Source: Rubrivirga sp046845755
Lineage (GTDB): Bacteria; Bacteroidota; Rhodothermia; Rhodothermales; Rubricoccaceae
Direction of reading: 5' to 3'
Assembly: GCF_046845755.1 (NCBI RefSeq)
Contig: NZ_CP177357.1
Coordinates: 1,674,001 to 1,738,000, forward strand
Length of the DNA: 64,000 bases
Both the position numbers and the translations under genes were made by a program. The notes beneath the pieces were generated by a model that was not told where the DNA came from, made no database searches, and saw only the letters and a list, made by a program, of their open reading frames with translations. Below are positions 25,529 to 33,446 of this stretch, piece by piece (the first letter of the stretch is position 1; each line of letters starts with the position of its first letter).

Positions 25529-28063
25529 ATGCGCCCGCTCTCCCTGCTCCCCGACGACCCCGAGCAGTCGATCCCCCTGCTCACGCCCGACGAGGAGCGC
25601 GAGATGCACTCGGCCTCGCTGCCGGACTCGCTCCCCATCCTGACACTGCGCAACACGGTGCTCTACCCCGGCGTCGTGCTGCCCATCACCGTCGGGCGCG
25701 ACGCCAGCCTCAAGCTGGTCAAGGACGCGTACGCGGGCAACCGGATGGTCGGCGTGGTCGCCCAGAAGCGCGCCGAGGTCGAGAACCCCGGGCCGGACGA
25801 CCTGTACCGCATCGGGTCAGCCGCGACCATCCTGAAACTGATCAAGATGCCCGACGGCTCGGTGAGCATCGTCATCCAGGGCAAGCGGCGGATCGAGGTC
25901 GAGGAGTACGACCAGCTCGAGCCATACCTCACGGCCACCATCAAGGCCATCCCCGAGTCCCCGCCCGAGAGCGACGACGAGGTCGAGCTCGACGCGCGCG
26001 TCCGGTCGATCAAGGAGCTGGCGGTCCAGATCGTCAACCTGTCGCCGAATCTGCCGAGTGAGGCGGCGTACGCGATCCAGAACATCGAGAGCCCCGGTTT
26101 CCTCGTCCACTTTATCGCCTCGAACCTGCAGATCGACGTCGAGAAAAAGCAGTCGTTGCTGGAGACGCGCCCGCTCCTCGACCGCTCCCAACTCGTCCTC
26201 GACTTTTTGAATCAGGAGGTGCGCGTGCTGGAGATCTCGGAGGAGATCCGCTCGAAGGTCAAGACGGACGTCGACCAGCAGCAGCGGGAGTTTTTCCTGC
26301 GCCAGCAGCTCAAGGCGATCCAGGACGAGCTGGGCGAGACCGAGGGGTCCTCGCGCGACGCCGACGAGCTGCGCGACAAGCTAAACGAGCGCCGAGACGA
26401 GCTGCCGGAGGCCGTCATCGAGACGCTCACCAAGGAGCTCACGAAGCTGGCGCGCACGAACCCCGCCAGCCCCGAGTACGGCGTCGTCCGCAACTACGCC
26501 GAGACGATCCTCGACCTGCCGTGGGGCCACACGTCCGACGACAAGCTGGACATCGCGCGCGCCGAGGACGTGCTCGACGAGGACCACTACGGGCTCGAGG
26601 AGGTCAAAAAGCGGATCCTGGAGTACCTCGCCGTCCTCAAGCTGAAGGGCGACATGAAGGCGCCCATCCTGCTCTTCTACGGCCCGCCCGGCGTCGGCAA
26701 GACGTCGCTCGGCAAGAGCATCGCGCGGTCGCTCGGGCGCGAGTTCCACCGCATCTCGCTGGGCGGCGTCCGCGACGAGGCCGAGATCCGGGGCCACCGG
26801 CGGACCTACATCGGTGCGCTCCCGGGCCGCATCATCCAGGGCTTGAAAAAATCGGGCACGAGCAACCCGGTGTTCATGCTCGACGAGGTCGACAAGCTGG
26901 GCACCGACTTCCGGGGCGACCCCGCGAGCGCCCTGCTCGAAGTCCTCGACCCGGAGCAGAACGACTCGTTCAACGACCACTACCTCGAGCTCGACTACGA
27001 CCTCTCGAAAGTCCTCTTTATCGCGACGGCCAACTACCTCGACTCGATCCCGGCGCCCCTCCGTGACCGCATGGAGGTCATCGAAATCAACGGCTACACG
27101 CCGTCGGAGAAGCTGGCGATCGCTAAGCGGTACCTCGTGCCCCGCCAGTGCGAGCGCAACGGCTTGCGCGAGGACCAGTTCTCGATCACCGACGAGGCCC
27201 TCCTGCTGCTGATCGAGGGGTACACGCGCGAGTCGGGCGTGCGCCAGCTCGAGCGCACCATCGGGTCCGTCATCCGCGGCGTGGCCAAGACGGTCGCCCT
27301 GGATGAGGCCGAGCGCGGCGACGTCGAGGTGGGCGACATCGAGGGCTTCCTCGGCGGCCGCAAGTACTACAACGACGTCGCCGAGCGGACCGAGGTCCCG
27401 GGCGTGGCGACCGGGCTGGCGTGGACGCCGGTCGGCGGCGACATCCTGTTTATCGAGGCGTCGGTGAGCCGGGGCAGCGGGCGGATGACGCTGACAGGCA
27501 AATTGGGCGACGTGATGCGCGAGAGCGCGCAGGCGGCCCAGTCGTGGGTCCGCGCGAACGCCGACACGCTCGGCATCCCCGACGACGCGTTTCGGTACTG
27601 GGACCTCCACGTCCACGTCCCGGCCGGCGCCGTGCCCAAGGACGGGCCGAGCGCGGGCGTGGCGATGACGGCCGCGCTGACGAGCATTTACACGCGCCGC
27701 TGCGTCCGCCACGACGTGGCGATGACGGGCGAGATCACGCTCCGGGGGCAGGTGCTGCCGGTCGGCGGGATCAAGGAGAAGGTGCTCGCGGCACGGCGCG
27801 CGGGGATCGCGTGCGTCGTGCTCCCCGAGAAAAACAAGAAGGACGTCGACGAGATCAAGGACGAGGCCATCGAGGGGCTCGACGTCCACTACGTCAAGCG
27901 GATCGACGAAGCGCTGGACCTTTTGCTGGAGCCGGAGGGGACCGAGGACCCCGTCGAGCTGTTCACCGTCTCGGACCGCGAGAAGCAGCTCTCGGCGCCC
28001 CCGCCCCCGGGCGGCCCGATCGTGGTTTCGGACGGCGAGCCCCCCACCCCCGTTATGAACTGA
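25529..28063 (+). CDS. lon: ATP-dependent protease Lon (LonA)
   Basis: Cytoplasmic AAA+ protease for damaged and regulatory proteins, 844 residues. The N-terminal substrate domain opens LPILTLRNTVLYPGVVLPIT. The ATPase has Walker A GPPGVGKT at 385-392 and VFMLDEVDKLG. The protease has catalytic Ser708 in KDGPSAGVAMT and Lys751 in GGIKEKVLAARRAG. The ATG at 25529 suits the usual length; the frame stays open upstream without similarity. The C-terminus ends in a proline-rich tail (APPPPGGPIVVSDGEPP) that is longer than in E. coli. Confidence 0.97.
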   Translation: MRPLSLLPDDPEQSIPLLTPDEEREMHSASLPDSLPILTLRNTVLYPGVVLPITVGRDASLKLVKDAYAGNRMVGVVAQKRAEVENPGPDDLYRIGSAATILKLIKMPDGSVSIVIQGKRRIEVEEYDQLEPYLTATIKAIPESPPESDDEVELDARVRSIKELAVQIVNLSPNLPSEAAYAIQNIESPGFLVHFIASNLQIDVEKKQSLLETRPLLDRSQLVLDFLNQEVRVLEISEEIRSKVKTDVDQQQREFFLRQQLKAIQDELGETEGSSRDADELRDKLNERRDELPEAVIETLTKELTKLARTNPASPEYGVVRNYAETILDLPWGHTSDDKLDIARAEDVLDEDHYGLEEVKKRILEYLAVLKLKGDMKAPILLFYGPPGVGKTSLGKSIARSLGREFHRISLGGVRDEAEIRGHRRTYIGALPGRIIQGLKKSGTSNPVFMLDEVDKLGTDFRGDPASALLEVLDPEQNDSFNDHYLELDYDLSKVLFIATANYLDSIPAPLRDRMEVIEINGYTPSEKLAIAKRYLVPRQCERNGLREDQFSITDEALLLLIEGYTRESGVRQLERTIGSVIRGVAKTVALDEAERGDVEVGDIEGFLGGRKYYNDVAERTEVPGVATGLAWTPVGGDILFIEASVSRGSGRMTLTGKLGDVMRESAQAAQSWVRANADTLGIPDDAFRYWDLHVHVPAGAVPKDGPSAGVAMTAALTSIYTRRCVRHDVAMTGEITLRGQVLPVGGIKEKVLAARRAGIACVVLPEKNKKDVDEIKDEAIEGLDVHYVKRIDEALDLLLEPEGTEDPVELFTVSDREKQLSAPPPPGGPIVVSDGEPPTPVMN

Positions 28064-28138
28064 GCCGGCCCGCCCCGGGCCCTCAATAGGTCCAACGCAG
28101 ATCAGAGGGTAGGCGGACGGATCGCCCCCGCGGCCGAG

Positions 28139-28561
28139 CTAACTCGCGAGGGGGTGTCGCCAGGCAGCCGCCACGCCGAGGGCGGCCGCCAGCGCCAGCA
28201 TGCCGGGCGCGAACAGCGGGTTGCCCCCGGTCGCCGCCTCCGCGACGGTCCCCAGCGCGGTCAGGCCGGGGTCGATCTCGCGGGCGAACGCCGCGTTCCC
28301 CCAGCCGTGGAGCGCCACGCCCGCGATGGCGCCGATCCCGACGACGAGTCCGAACACCTTGAGCGACCCGAGCGACCGCGGCGACGGCGCTCGAGCCGCC
28401 CAGGCGACGGCCGCGAGCCCGACGACGATCAGGACGAACGCGATCCACTGCTGCCACTCGCCCCAGTGCTCGACGAGCACCAGTTCGACGGCGCCGCCGA
28501 CGTAAGTGACCGCGGCGGCGGCCAGCAGGAACCGCCGCAGCCCGCGTTCGGTGTCGGTCAC
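28139..28561 (-). CDS. Four-helix membrane protein of unknown function
   Basis: A 140-residue hydrophobic protein with four likely membrane segments (FLLAAAAVTYVGGAVELVL, WIAFVLIVVGLAAVAWAA, VFGLVVGIGAIAGVALHGW and APGMLALAAALGVAAAW). Conserved-looking features are EHWGEWQQW between helices 1 and 2 and a glycine-rich third helix. I do not recognise the family. The GTG start overlaps the stop of the HhH lipoprotein gene upstream (GTGA), so the two are translationally coupled. Confidence 0.7.
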   Translation of the reverse strand: MTDTERGLRRFLLAAAAVTYVGGAVELVLVEHWGEWQQWIAFVLIVVGLAAVAWAARAPSPRSLGSLKVFGLVVGIGAIAGVALHGWGNAAFAREIDPGLTALGTVAEAATGGNPLFAPGMLALAAALGVAAAWRHPLAS

Positions 28562-29064
28562 CGCGCCACGAAGACGCTGGCGCGGGCCCAGTCGGGCGCG
28601 CTCGCCGTGGCCTCGTAGGCCGCCTGGAAGTCGGCCATCGTCGCGTACGGACGCCCGTCGATGAGCAGCTCGGCGGCCTCGGCCGAGACGCCGGGGAGCT
28701 GGGCGAGGGTCTCCGCGTCGCTCTCGTTCATGTCGACCGGGACGAACAGGTACTCCTCGTACGCGGCCACCTGCTCCTCGTCGACGTACTTGCCGATCTC
28801 CTGGCGGAACTCGCGGATGCTGGCGTAGGGCCGGTACTCTTCGAACTCGTGGACCATCCGGTCGCCGACGCCCGGGATGGTGCGCATCTGCTCCTCGGTC
28901 GCCGTGTTGACGTCGAAGGGCGCGGCGGCCTCCGTGATCACATCATCGGTGTCGACGGCGCGGTCGATCGCCCCAGCGTCGACATCGGGCGCGGACGCGG
29001 GGTCGTCGGCCGACTGGCAGGCCGTGAACGTGAGGGCAAGGGCGAGGGCGAGAAAGCGTGTCAT
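28558..29064 (-). CDS. Lipoprotein with two helix-hairpin-helix (ComEA-like) motifs
   Basis: A 168-residue predicted lipoprotein. The signal peptide ends in the lipobox LTFTAC (Cys16). After an acidic linker, two HhH repeats follow, FDVNTATEEQMRTIPGVGDR and DMNESDAETLAQLPGVSAEA, each followed by a similar segment (EYRPYASIREF; DGRPYATMADF). ComEA proteins use such motifs to bind DNA outside the cell, so DNA or surface binding is possible, but the spacing differs and this is inference. It has its own TACCTTTC box and is coupled to the four-helix membrane protein. Confidence 0.8.
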   Translation of the reverse strand: MTRFLALALALTFTACQSADDPASAPDVDAGAIDRAVDTDDVITEAAAPFDVNTATEEQMRTIPGVGDRMVHEFEEYRPYASIREFRQEIGKYVDEEQVAAYEEYLFVPVDMNESDAETLAQLPGVSAEAAELLIDGRPYATMADFQAAYEATASAPDWARASVFVAR

Positions 29065-29085
29065 GGGGTCGAGAACGTGTGGTTG

Positions 29086-29093
29086 GAAAGGTA
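29086..29093 (-). promoter_or_regulatory. TACCTTTC promoter box for the HhH lipoprotein operon
   Basis: Minus-strand TACCTTTC lies 21 bases before the ATG at 29064, squeezed into the 32-base gap after the phosphodiesterase gene. Confidence 0.45.
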
Positions 29094-29096
29094 GCG

Positions 29097-30743
29097 CTAG
29101 CGCTCGACGCCGAGCAACGACAGGATGAGCGGGGTCACGTCGAGCTGGGTCGGGCGGTCGCCGACGGCGGCACGCACGGCCTCGCGGACAGAGGCGCCGT
29201 CACCCCCTGGCCGCGCGACGGCCAGCGTGATGTGGCTCTCGCCCGGCGACGCGCCGCCATGCGCGGAGTGGCGTGGTGCGCCAAAGTAGAAGCGCTCGTC
29301 GATGGGCCGTTCCGATCCCGCCTTCGCCAGCAGCAGGACGTCGCCGGCCCGGTGGCCGAGCGGCCCGTCGGTGAGCCACCCCAGCCGGCGCTCCAGATCG
29401 ACGAGGTCCGGGCGCGGCGTCGCCCGGAGGTAGTCGGCGACGGACACGAGCCGATCGCCGTCGAGCACGCGGTACGGGGGGGACGTCTGGCCGGACGGAT
29501 CGGAGGCCCGGGCGAACACGAGGTCGAGCGCCCCGGACAGCCCGCCGACGGCCGAGGTGTCCGCGAGGGAGGCGTCCCGGAGGGCGCGCGCGAGCGGGAG
29601 CACGTCGGCGTCGAGCCTCGGCGCTCGCGACCAGTCGCACGGCGCCCCCTCGGCGCACGCCGTCCCGTTCGCCACGTACAGCATCGCAACGGCCTCGTCG
29701 TAGATCATGACGACGTTCGCATCCGACGAGTCGGCGCTCACCGTGAAGTCGCGGAGCCGGTACCCGAGCGAGTCCAGCAGGGCCGGCGGCTCGTCGTCCC
29801 CACCCGCATCCAGGCTGTGGCGGTCGTCGGCGAGCGTGTCGGCGTGGCCGTGGTCCGAGACGATCAGGATGGTGGTCGTGTCGAGCGCCCCGCGCTCACG
29901 GTAGAGCTCGAGGAGGCGGGCGATGTCGGAGTCGAGTTCCTCGGCGATGTAGGCGAGTTGGGCCTCCTCCCCGCCCGCGTGGGCGACGAGGTCGACGCCG
30001 GGGAAGTAGGCGATCTGGAGGTCCGGCAGCCCGTAGCCCTTGATCCCCCGCTCGACGCCCTCGACCGTGTCGTCGTCGATCTCTTCGTAGGCCTCGTCCT
30101 TGCCGCCCAGGACGGCGCCGAGCGCGCCTTCGATCAGGTCCCCAAAGTCGTTGAGGTCGGGCGGGGTGAGCAGGTCGGCGCCGCGGTACACGAACCCGAC
30201 CGAGACGTGCGCGCGGACGTCGGCCCGTTCGAACAGCGTTGGGGCCTGGATCACCTGGCTCATCAGGCTGTCCGACCAGATCGACAGCGTCTGCTCGATG
30301 CTGCCGACCGACAGCGGGACCGGCGCGAAGGTCGCCAGCGAGTCCCGGTCGTACCACTCGTTGCCGGTCACACCGGTGACCGCGGGCGCGGCGCCGGTGA
30401 ACACAGCGGCCCAGCCCGCGGCCGTTTCGGAGGGGAAGACGGCAGGGACGCGGGACGCGACGTAGCCGTGCTCGCGGAGCCCGTCGCCGAGGTCGGCCCC
30501 GAGGAGCGCGCTCAGCGTGGGCATCGCTCCGGACGCGAGGGCCGCGGCGAGTCGGTCCTCGCCGACCCCGTCGAGCGCGATCACGAGAACGCGGTCGGCT
30601 GCACCCGCCGGGCGCATCGGAGTGCGGAGGACGCGCTCCCCTCCTTCAGCGATGAGTTCGGCGGCTTCGTCGAGCGTCCCGCCGATACCGGCGCACGCGG
30701 ACAGGGAGAGGGCAACGAGGGGCAGGAGAACAAGGCGGCGCAT
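29097..30743 (-). CDS. Alkaline-phosphatase-superfamily phosphodiesterase lipoprotein
   Basis: A 548-residue predicted lipoprotein (signal LVLLPLVALSLSAC) of the type I phosphodiesterase/nucleotide pyrophosphatase superfamily. The metal-site motif DRVLVIALDGVGEDRL is at the start, VPAVFPSETAAGWAAVFTGA holds the likely nucleophile region, TGVTGNEWYD follows, and LIVSDHGHADTLADD carries the second metal site. Near the C-terminus APRHSAHGGASPGESH carries a further His. Extracytoplasmic hydrolysis of phosphodiesters or nucleotides is expected, but the substrate is unknown. A HhH lipoprotein gene lies downstream on the same strand. Confidence 0.88.
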   Translation of the reverse strand: MRRLVLLPLVALSLSACAGIGGTLDEAAELIAEGGERVLRTPMRPAGAADRVLVIALDGVGEDRLAAALASGAMPTLSALLGADLGDGLREHGYVASRVPAVFPSETAAGWAAVFTGAAPAVTGVTGNEWYDRDSLATFAPVPLSVGSIEQTLSIWSDSLMSQVIQAPTLFERADVRAHVSVGFVYRGADLLTPPDLNDFGDLIEGALGAVLGGKDEAYEEIDDDTVEGVERGIKGYGLPDLQIAYFPGVDLVAHAGGEEAQLAYIAEELDSDIARLLELYRERGALDTTTILIVSDHGHADTLADDRHSLDAGGDDEPPALLDSLGYRLRDFTVSADSSDANVVMIYDEAVAMLYVANGTACAEGAPCDWSRAPRLDADVLPLARALRDASLADTSAVGGLSGALDLVFARASDPSGQTSPPYRVLDGDRLVSVADYLRATPRPDLVDLERRLGWLTDGPLGHRAGDVLLLAKAGSERPIDERFYFGAPRHSAHGGASPGESHITLAVARPGGDGASVREAVRAAVGDRPTQLDVTPLILSLLGVER

Positions 30744-30803
30744 CTGACTCGGGGAGGGAGCCCCGTCAACGCCCCGCCCCGCGCCGGGCTCCGCCCGAAC
30801 GCA

Positions 30804-30837
30804 CGAGAGCCCGAGCCGTCACCGGCCCGGGCTCTCG
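30804..30837 (-). terminator. Strong hairpin after the second T9SS cargo gene
   Basis: A perfect 10-bp stem, cgagagcccg (30804-30813) with cgggctctcg (30828-30837), lies 21 bases beyond the stop codon of the minus-strand gene at 30859. Only a weak T signal (tgcgttcg) follows, so termination efficiency is uncertain. Confidence 0.5.
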
Positions 30838-30858
30838 GATCGCACGGTGGACCGAGCG

Positions 30859-31644
30859 CTAGCGGACGACCTGCACGGTCTGGCTCTGGCGGGCGTCCCC
30901 GATGCGCAGGACGACGACGTAGGTGCCCGGCGCGAGCCCGGCGAGGTCGAGGTCCACGCGAGCGGGCGACGACGGCTGGACGACCCCGTCGAACGCCCGA
31001 GCCACCTCGCGGCCCTGCACGTCGTACAGGGTCACGGTCGCCTCGGCGAGCGCGTCGCTGACGACGGTCACGGCCGCCCGGTCGCTGGCCGGGTTCGGCG
31101 TCACGACGGAGAGCCCGAAGGACTCGGCCGCGCGGGACGCGGCGACCTCGGGCGTGAGCACGTCGGGAGCGACGTCTTCGACCACCGGGCCGGGGCGCAC
31201 GCCGGCCGGTCGGCCATTGTCGAGCGGTCCGTCGTACGGGGCCGCCGTGAGCATGCGGGCCTCAGCGAGCGCCGCGCTCTCAGCGGTCCGGCCATCGATC
31301 AGCGGGCCATCGTAGGGAGCCACGACGCGCAGCGACGCTTGCCGGGCCGAGTCGACCGTGCGGCCGTTTGTTTCCGTGCGGGCCTCGTGGAACGACCGAT
31401 GCTCGGCGAGCGCGATCGTGGAGGCCGGGTCGTCACGGTCATCGATCGCCGGTCCGGGCGGCCGTGGTCGGAAGGGCGGCGCGTAGCCGGGGTCTCGGTC
31501 GTCGACGTCCGGCCCGGCATTCGTGACCGGGGGCGCCGACTGACCGCCGGGGTCGGCGTCAACGGGGCGGCGCTGGGCGTCGGGCGCCGCCGCGAACGCG
31601 ACGGCGAGCACGACGACGAGCGCGGGTTGGAAGAATCGGGTCAT
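30859..31644 (-). CDS. Secreted protein with degenerate repeats and T9SS sorting domain
   Basis: A 261-residue exported protein, signal peptide PALVVVLAVAFAAAPDAQ. The middle is low-complexity and proline/aspartate-rich (PGYAPPFRPRPPGPAIDDRD), then holds about 2.5 repeats of the form GRTxxSAxxAxxRxxxAPYDGPL. The last about 80 residues are a type A T9SS sorting domain (VVTPNPASDRAAVTVVSDAL; TLYDVQGREVARAFDGV; APGTYVVVLRIGDAR). It should be secreted and attached to the cell surface. It lies 11 bases downstream of the S74-domain gene, on the same strand, so the two are likely co-transcribed. Confidence 0.85.
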   Translation of the reverse strand: MTRFFQPALVVVLAVAFAAAPDAQRRPVDADPGGQSAPPVTNAGPDVDDRDPGYAPPFRPRPPGPAIDDRDDPASTIALAEHRSFHEARTETNGRTVDSARQASLRVVAPYDGPLIDGRTAESAALAEARMLTAAPYDGPLDNGRPAGVRPGPVVEDVAPDVLTPEVAASRAAESFGLSVVTPNPASDRAAVTVVSDALAEATVTLYDVQGREVARAFDGVVQPSSPARVDLDLAGLAPGTYVVVLRIGDARQSQTVQVVR

Positions 31645-31655
31645 GGGATCGGGGT

Positions 31656-33257
31656 CTAGTCCTGGGCGAGGAGCGCCTCGATCCGGTCGAGCCGGGCGCG
31701 GAGCGCCTCGTTCTCGGCCTCGAGCGCGGCGATGCGGGCGCGGTCGGCCTCGACGCGGGCGTTCAACCCCTGGATGGCGCCGAGCGCCACGCCGTCGGCG
31801 TCGATCGTCGCAATTGTCGTGTCGTTAAAGCCGAGGCCGAAGGCCCGAGCGAAGTCCTGGGCCATCGGGCCCATGTGGAGCGCGTCGTTCGAGTCGGCGA
31901 TGTACTCCCACGTCGAGATCGGCATCGAGAGGACGCCGTCGAGCACGGCCTCCGGGTCCACCGGGAGCACGTTCTCCTTGACGTTGGCGTCCGACGGTGG
32001 GCTGTAGGTGCCGCTGATGGTCAGGTTGCCGTTGTTGTCGAGGACCATGAGGTCCGTAGCCGTATCGAGGTTGCGGACCCGGATCACTTGGGTGATGGCG
32101 CCGCCCGGGTTGGTGTCGTAGTTGCCCCGCATGAAGACGTCCTTGCGGTACTCGGCCTGTTCGTCGTAGCGAGTCTCGGCGCGGAACCGGGCGATCTTGT
32201 CGAAGATGCCGTCGCCGTCGGGGTCGCCGTTCACCTCGAAGATGGTGTTGGTCGCCTGGCCGTCGTCGTCGTCGTCGTATCCGATGCTCAGACGGTCCCG
32301 GGAAGTCATTGGATCAAACATGATTACCGGAACCGATTCAAATTGAATTCTATTGTTGTACATACGAAGCGCACTCGTAGGTGTGCCGGGCTGGATCCGG
32401 AACGGGAGGGCGCTCCCGCTGGTGACGTCGCGGATGAAGAAGTTGGTCTCGTTGCCGGCCACGTCCCACGTATGGGCCGAGAAGCCGCTCGACCCGTCCT
32501 GCTCGAAGCGCACGGTCGGCGTGTCGCCGTCCACGATGTGGTTCTCGACGACGGGGGTTTGGGTCCCGAACCCGATGCGCCCGCCGTCGTCGACGTAGAG
32601 CGAATGGTTGGGAGCGTTCCCCTCAATCGTGAACGGGGTCCGGCTGGCGTCAACGTCGAAGATCGAGAACTTCTCCTGCCCGCCGTTCGTGGTCTCGTTG
32701 AACTGGATCTCCCAGTCGCGTGTCGGGAAGCTCGCCGTGCTCGAGGTGTCGACGGCCCGGATGCGGAGGTTGTTCTCCTTGAGCCGGATCGTTTCGAACC
32801 CGAAGACCTCACCGTTGACGCAGTCGAAGCCGATGCAGGCGCTGCCGTCGACGATGAGGTCGTCGGCGATGACGAAGTCCATCATCTCGGTCTCGACGGC
32901 GACCCCGCCGCGGACCTCGAACCCGCCGCTCTGGGTCTGCCCGGAGGCGGCGGCCTCGCCCTCGGCGGAGACCGTCTCGGTCATCACGGAGAGGTGGTAG
33001 ATGTAGATGCCGTCGGCCGCGTCGAGCGCGACCGGGGCGAAGGCGATGGCCTGGCCGGGCGTGAAGGCGCGCCGGTACTCGAGGCCGTTCGGGCCGCGGA
33101 CGGCGAGCGTCGCCGAGGTGAAGGCCGCATCCGGCGACCACACGATGGCGCCGTCGGCGACGTCGACCGGGACCGGCGTCGGGGCGTCCGCAAGCGCGGC
33201 CGGGGCGACCAGGAGGAGGGTGAGGAGGGCCAAGACTGGCCGGAAGAGTGCGGGCAT
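31656..33257 (-). CDS. Exported protein with C-terminal endosialidase intramolecular chaperone (peptidase S74)
   Basis: A 533-residue protein with a signal peptide (LFRPVLALLTLLLVAPAALA) and a long beta-rich body. The C-terminal about 110 residues form an S74 chaperone domain: SDANVKENVLPVDPEAVLD with the Ser and Lys of the self-cleavage dyad five apart, DGVALGAIQGLN, and a terminal coiled coil (RARIAALEAENEALRARLDR). S74 domains trimerise fibrous proteins and are then released by autoproteolysis. Here the protein is a host surface protein rather than a phage tailspike, since no phage genes are near. A patch at 32307-32369 is AT-rich compared with its surroundings. Confidence 0.85.
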   Translation of the reverse strand: MPALFRPVLALLTLLLVAPAALADAPTPVPVDVADGAIVWSPDAAFTSATLAVRGPNGLEYRRAFTPGQAIAFAPVALDAADGIYIYHLSVMTETVSAEGEAAASGQTQSGGFEVRGGVAVETEMMDFVIADDLIVDGSACIGFDCVNGEVFGFETIRLKENNLRIRAVDTSSTASFPTRDWEIQFNETTNGGQEKFSIFDVDASRTPFTIEGNAPNHSLYVDDGGRIGFGTQTPVVENHIVDGDTPTVRFEQDGSSGFSAHTWDVAGNETNFFIRDVTSGSALPFRIQPGTPTSALRMYNNRIQFESVPVIMFDPMTSRDRLSIGYDDDDDGQATNTIFEVNGDPDGDGIFDKIARFRAETRYDEQAEYRKDVFMRGNYDTNPGGAITQVIRVRNLDTATDLMVLDNNGNLTISGTYSPPSDANVKENVLPVDPEAVLDGVLSMPISTWEYIADSNDALHMGPMAQDFARAFGLGFNDTTIATIDADGVALGAIQGLNARVEADRARIAALEAENEALRARLDRIEALLAQD

Positions 33258-33284
33258 GGGAGGCAGTGCCAGGTGAAGGTGCTC

Positions 33285-33292
33285 GGAAGCTA
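33285..33292 (-). promoter_or_regulatory. TAGCTTCC promoter box for the S74/T9SS surface operon
   Basis: Minus-strand TAGCTTCC lies 27 bases before the ATG at 33257, in the 189-base region divergent from the cytochrome P450 gene. Confidence 0.45.
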
Positions 33293-33446
33293 GAGGGCCC
33301 CGCGTGCACGGCAGGCACCGGCCGGAAAGAATCGTGTCGACGCACGAGGAGCGCGCTCGGCGGCACTCCAAACGGCTGGAAAGTCACCACCTACTCCGAC
33401 GCCCCTCCGGCACGGACCCCTCTCGAGAGGCGGAAGTACCACGCCG

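Noticed and set aside
31656..33257. Prophage tail-fibre locus
   Set aside because: The S74 domain is common in tailspikes, but there are no other phage genes, integrase or attachment sites, and the protein has a secretion signal.
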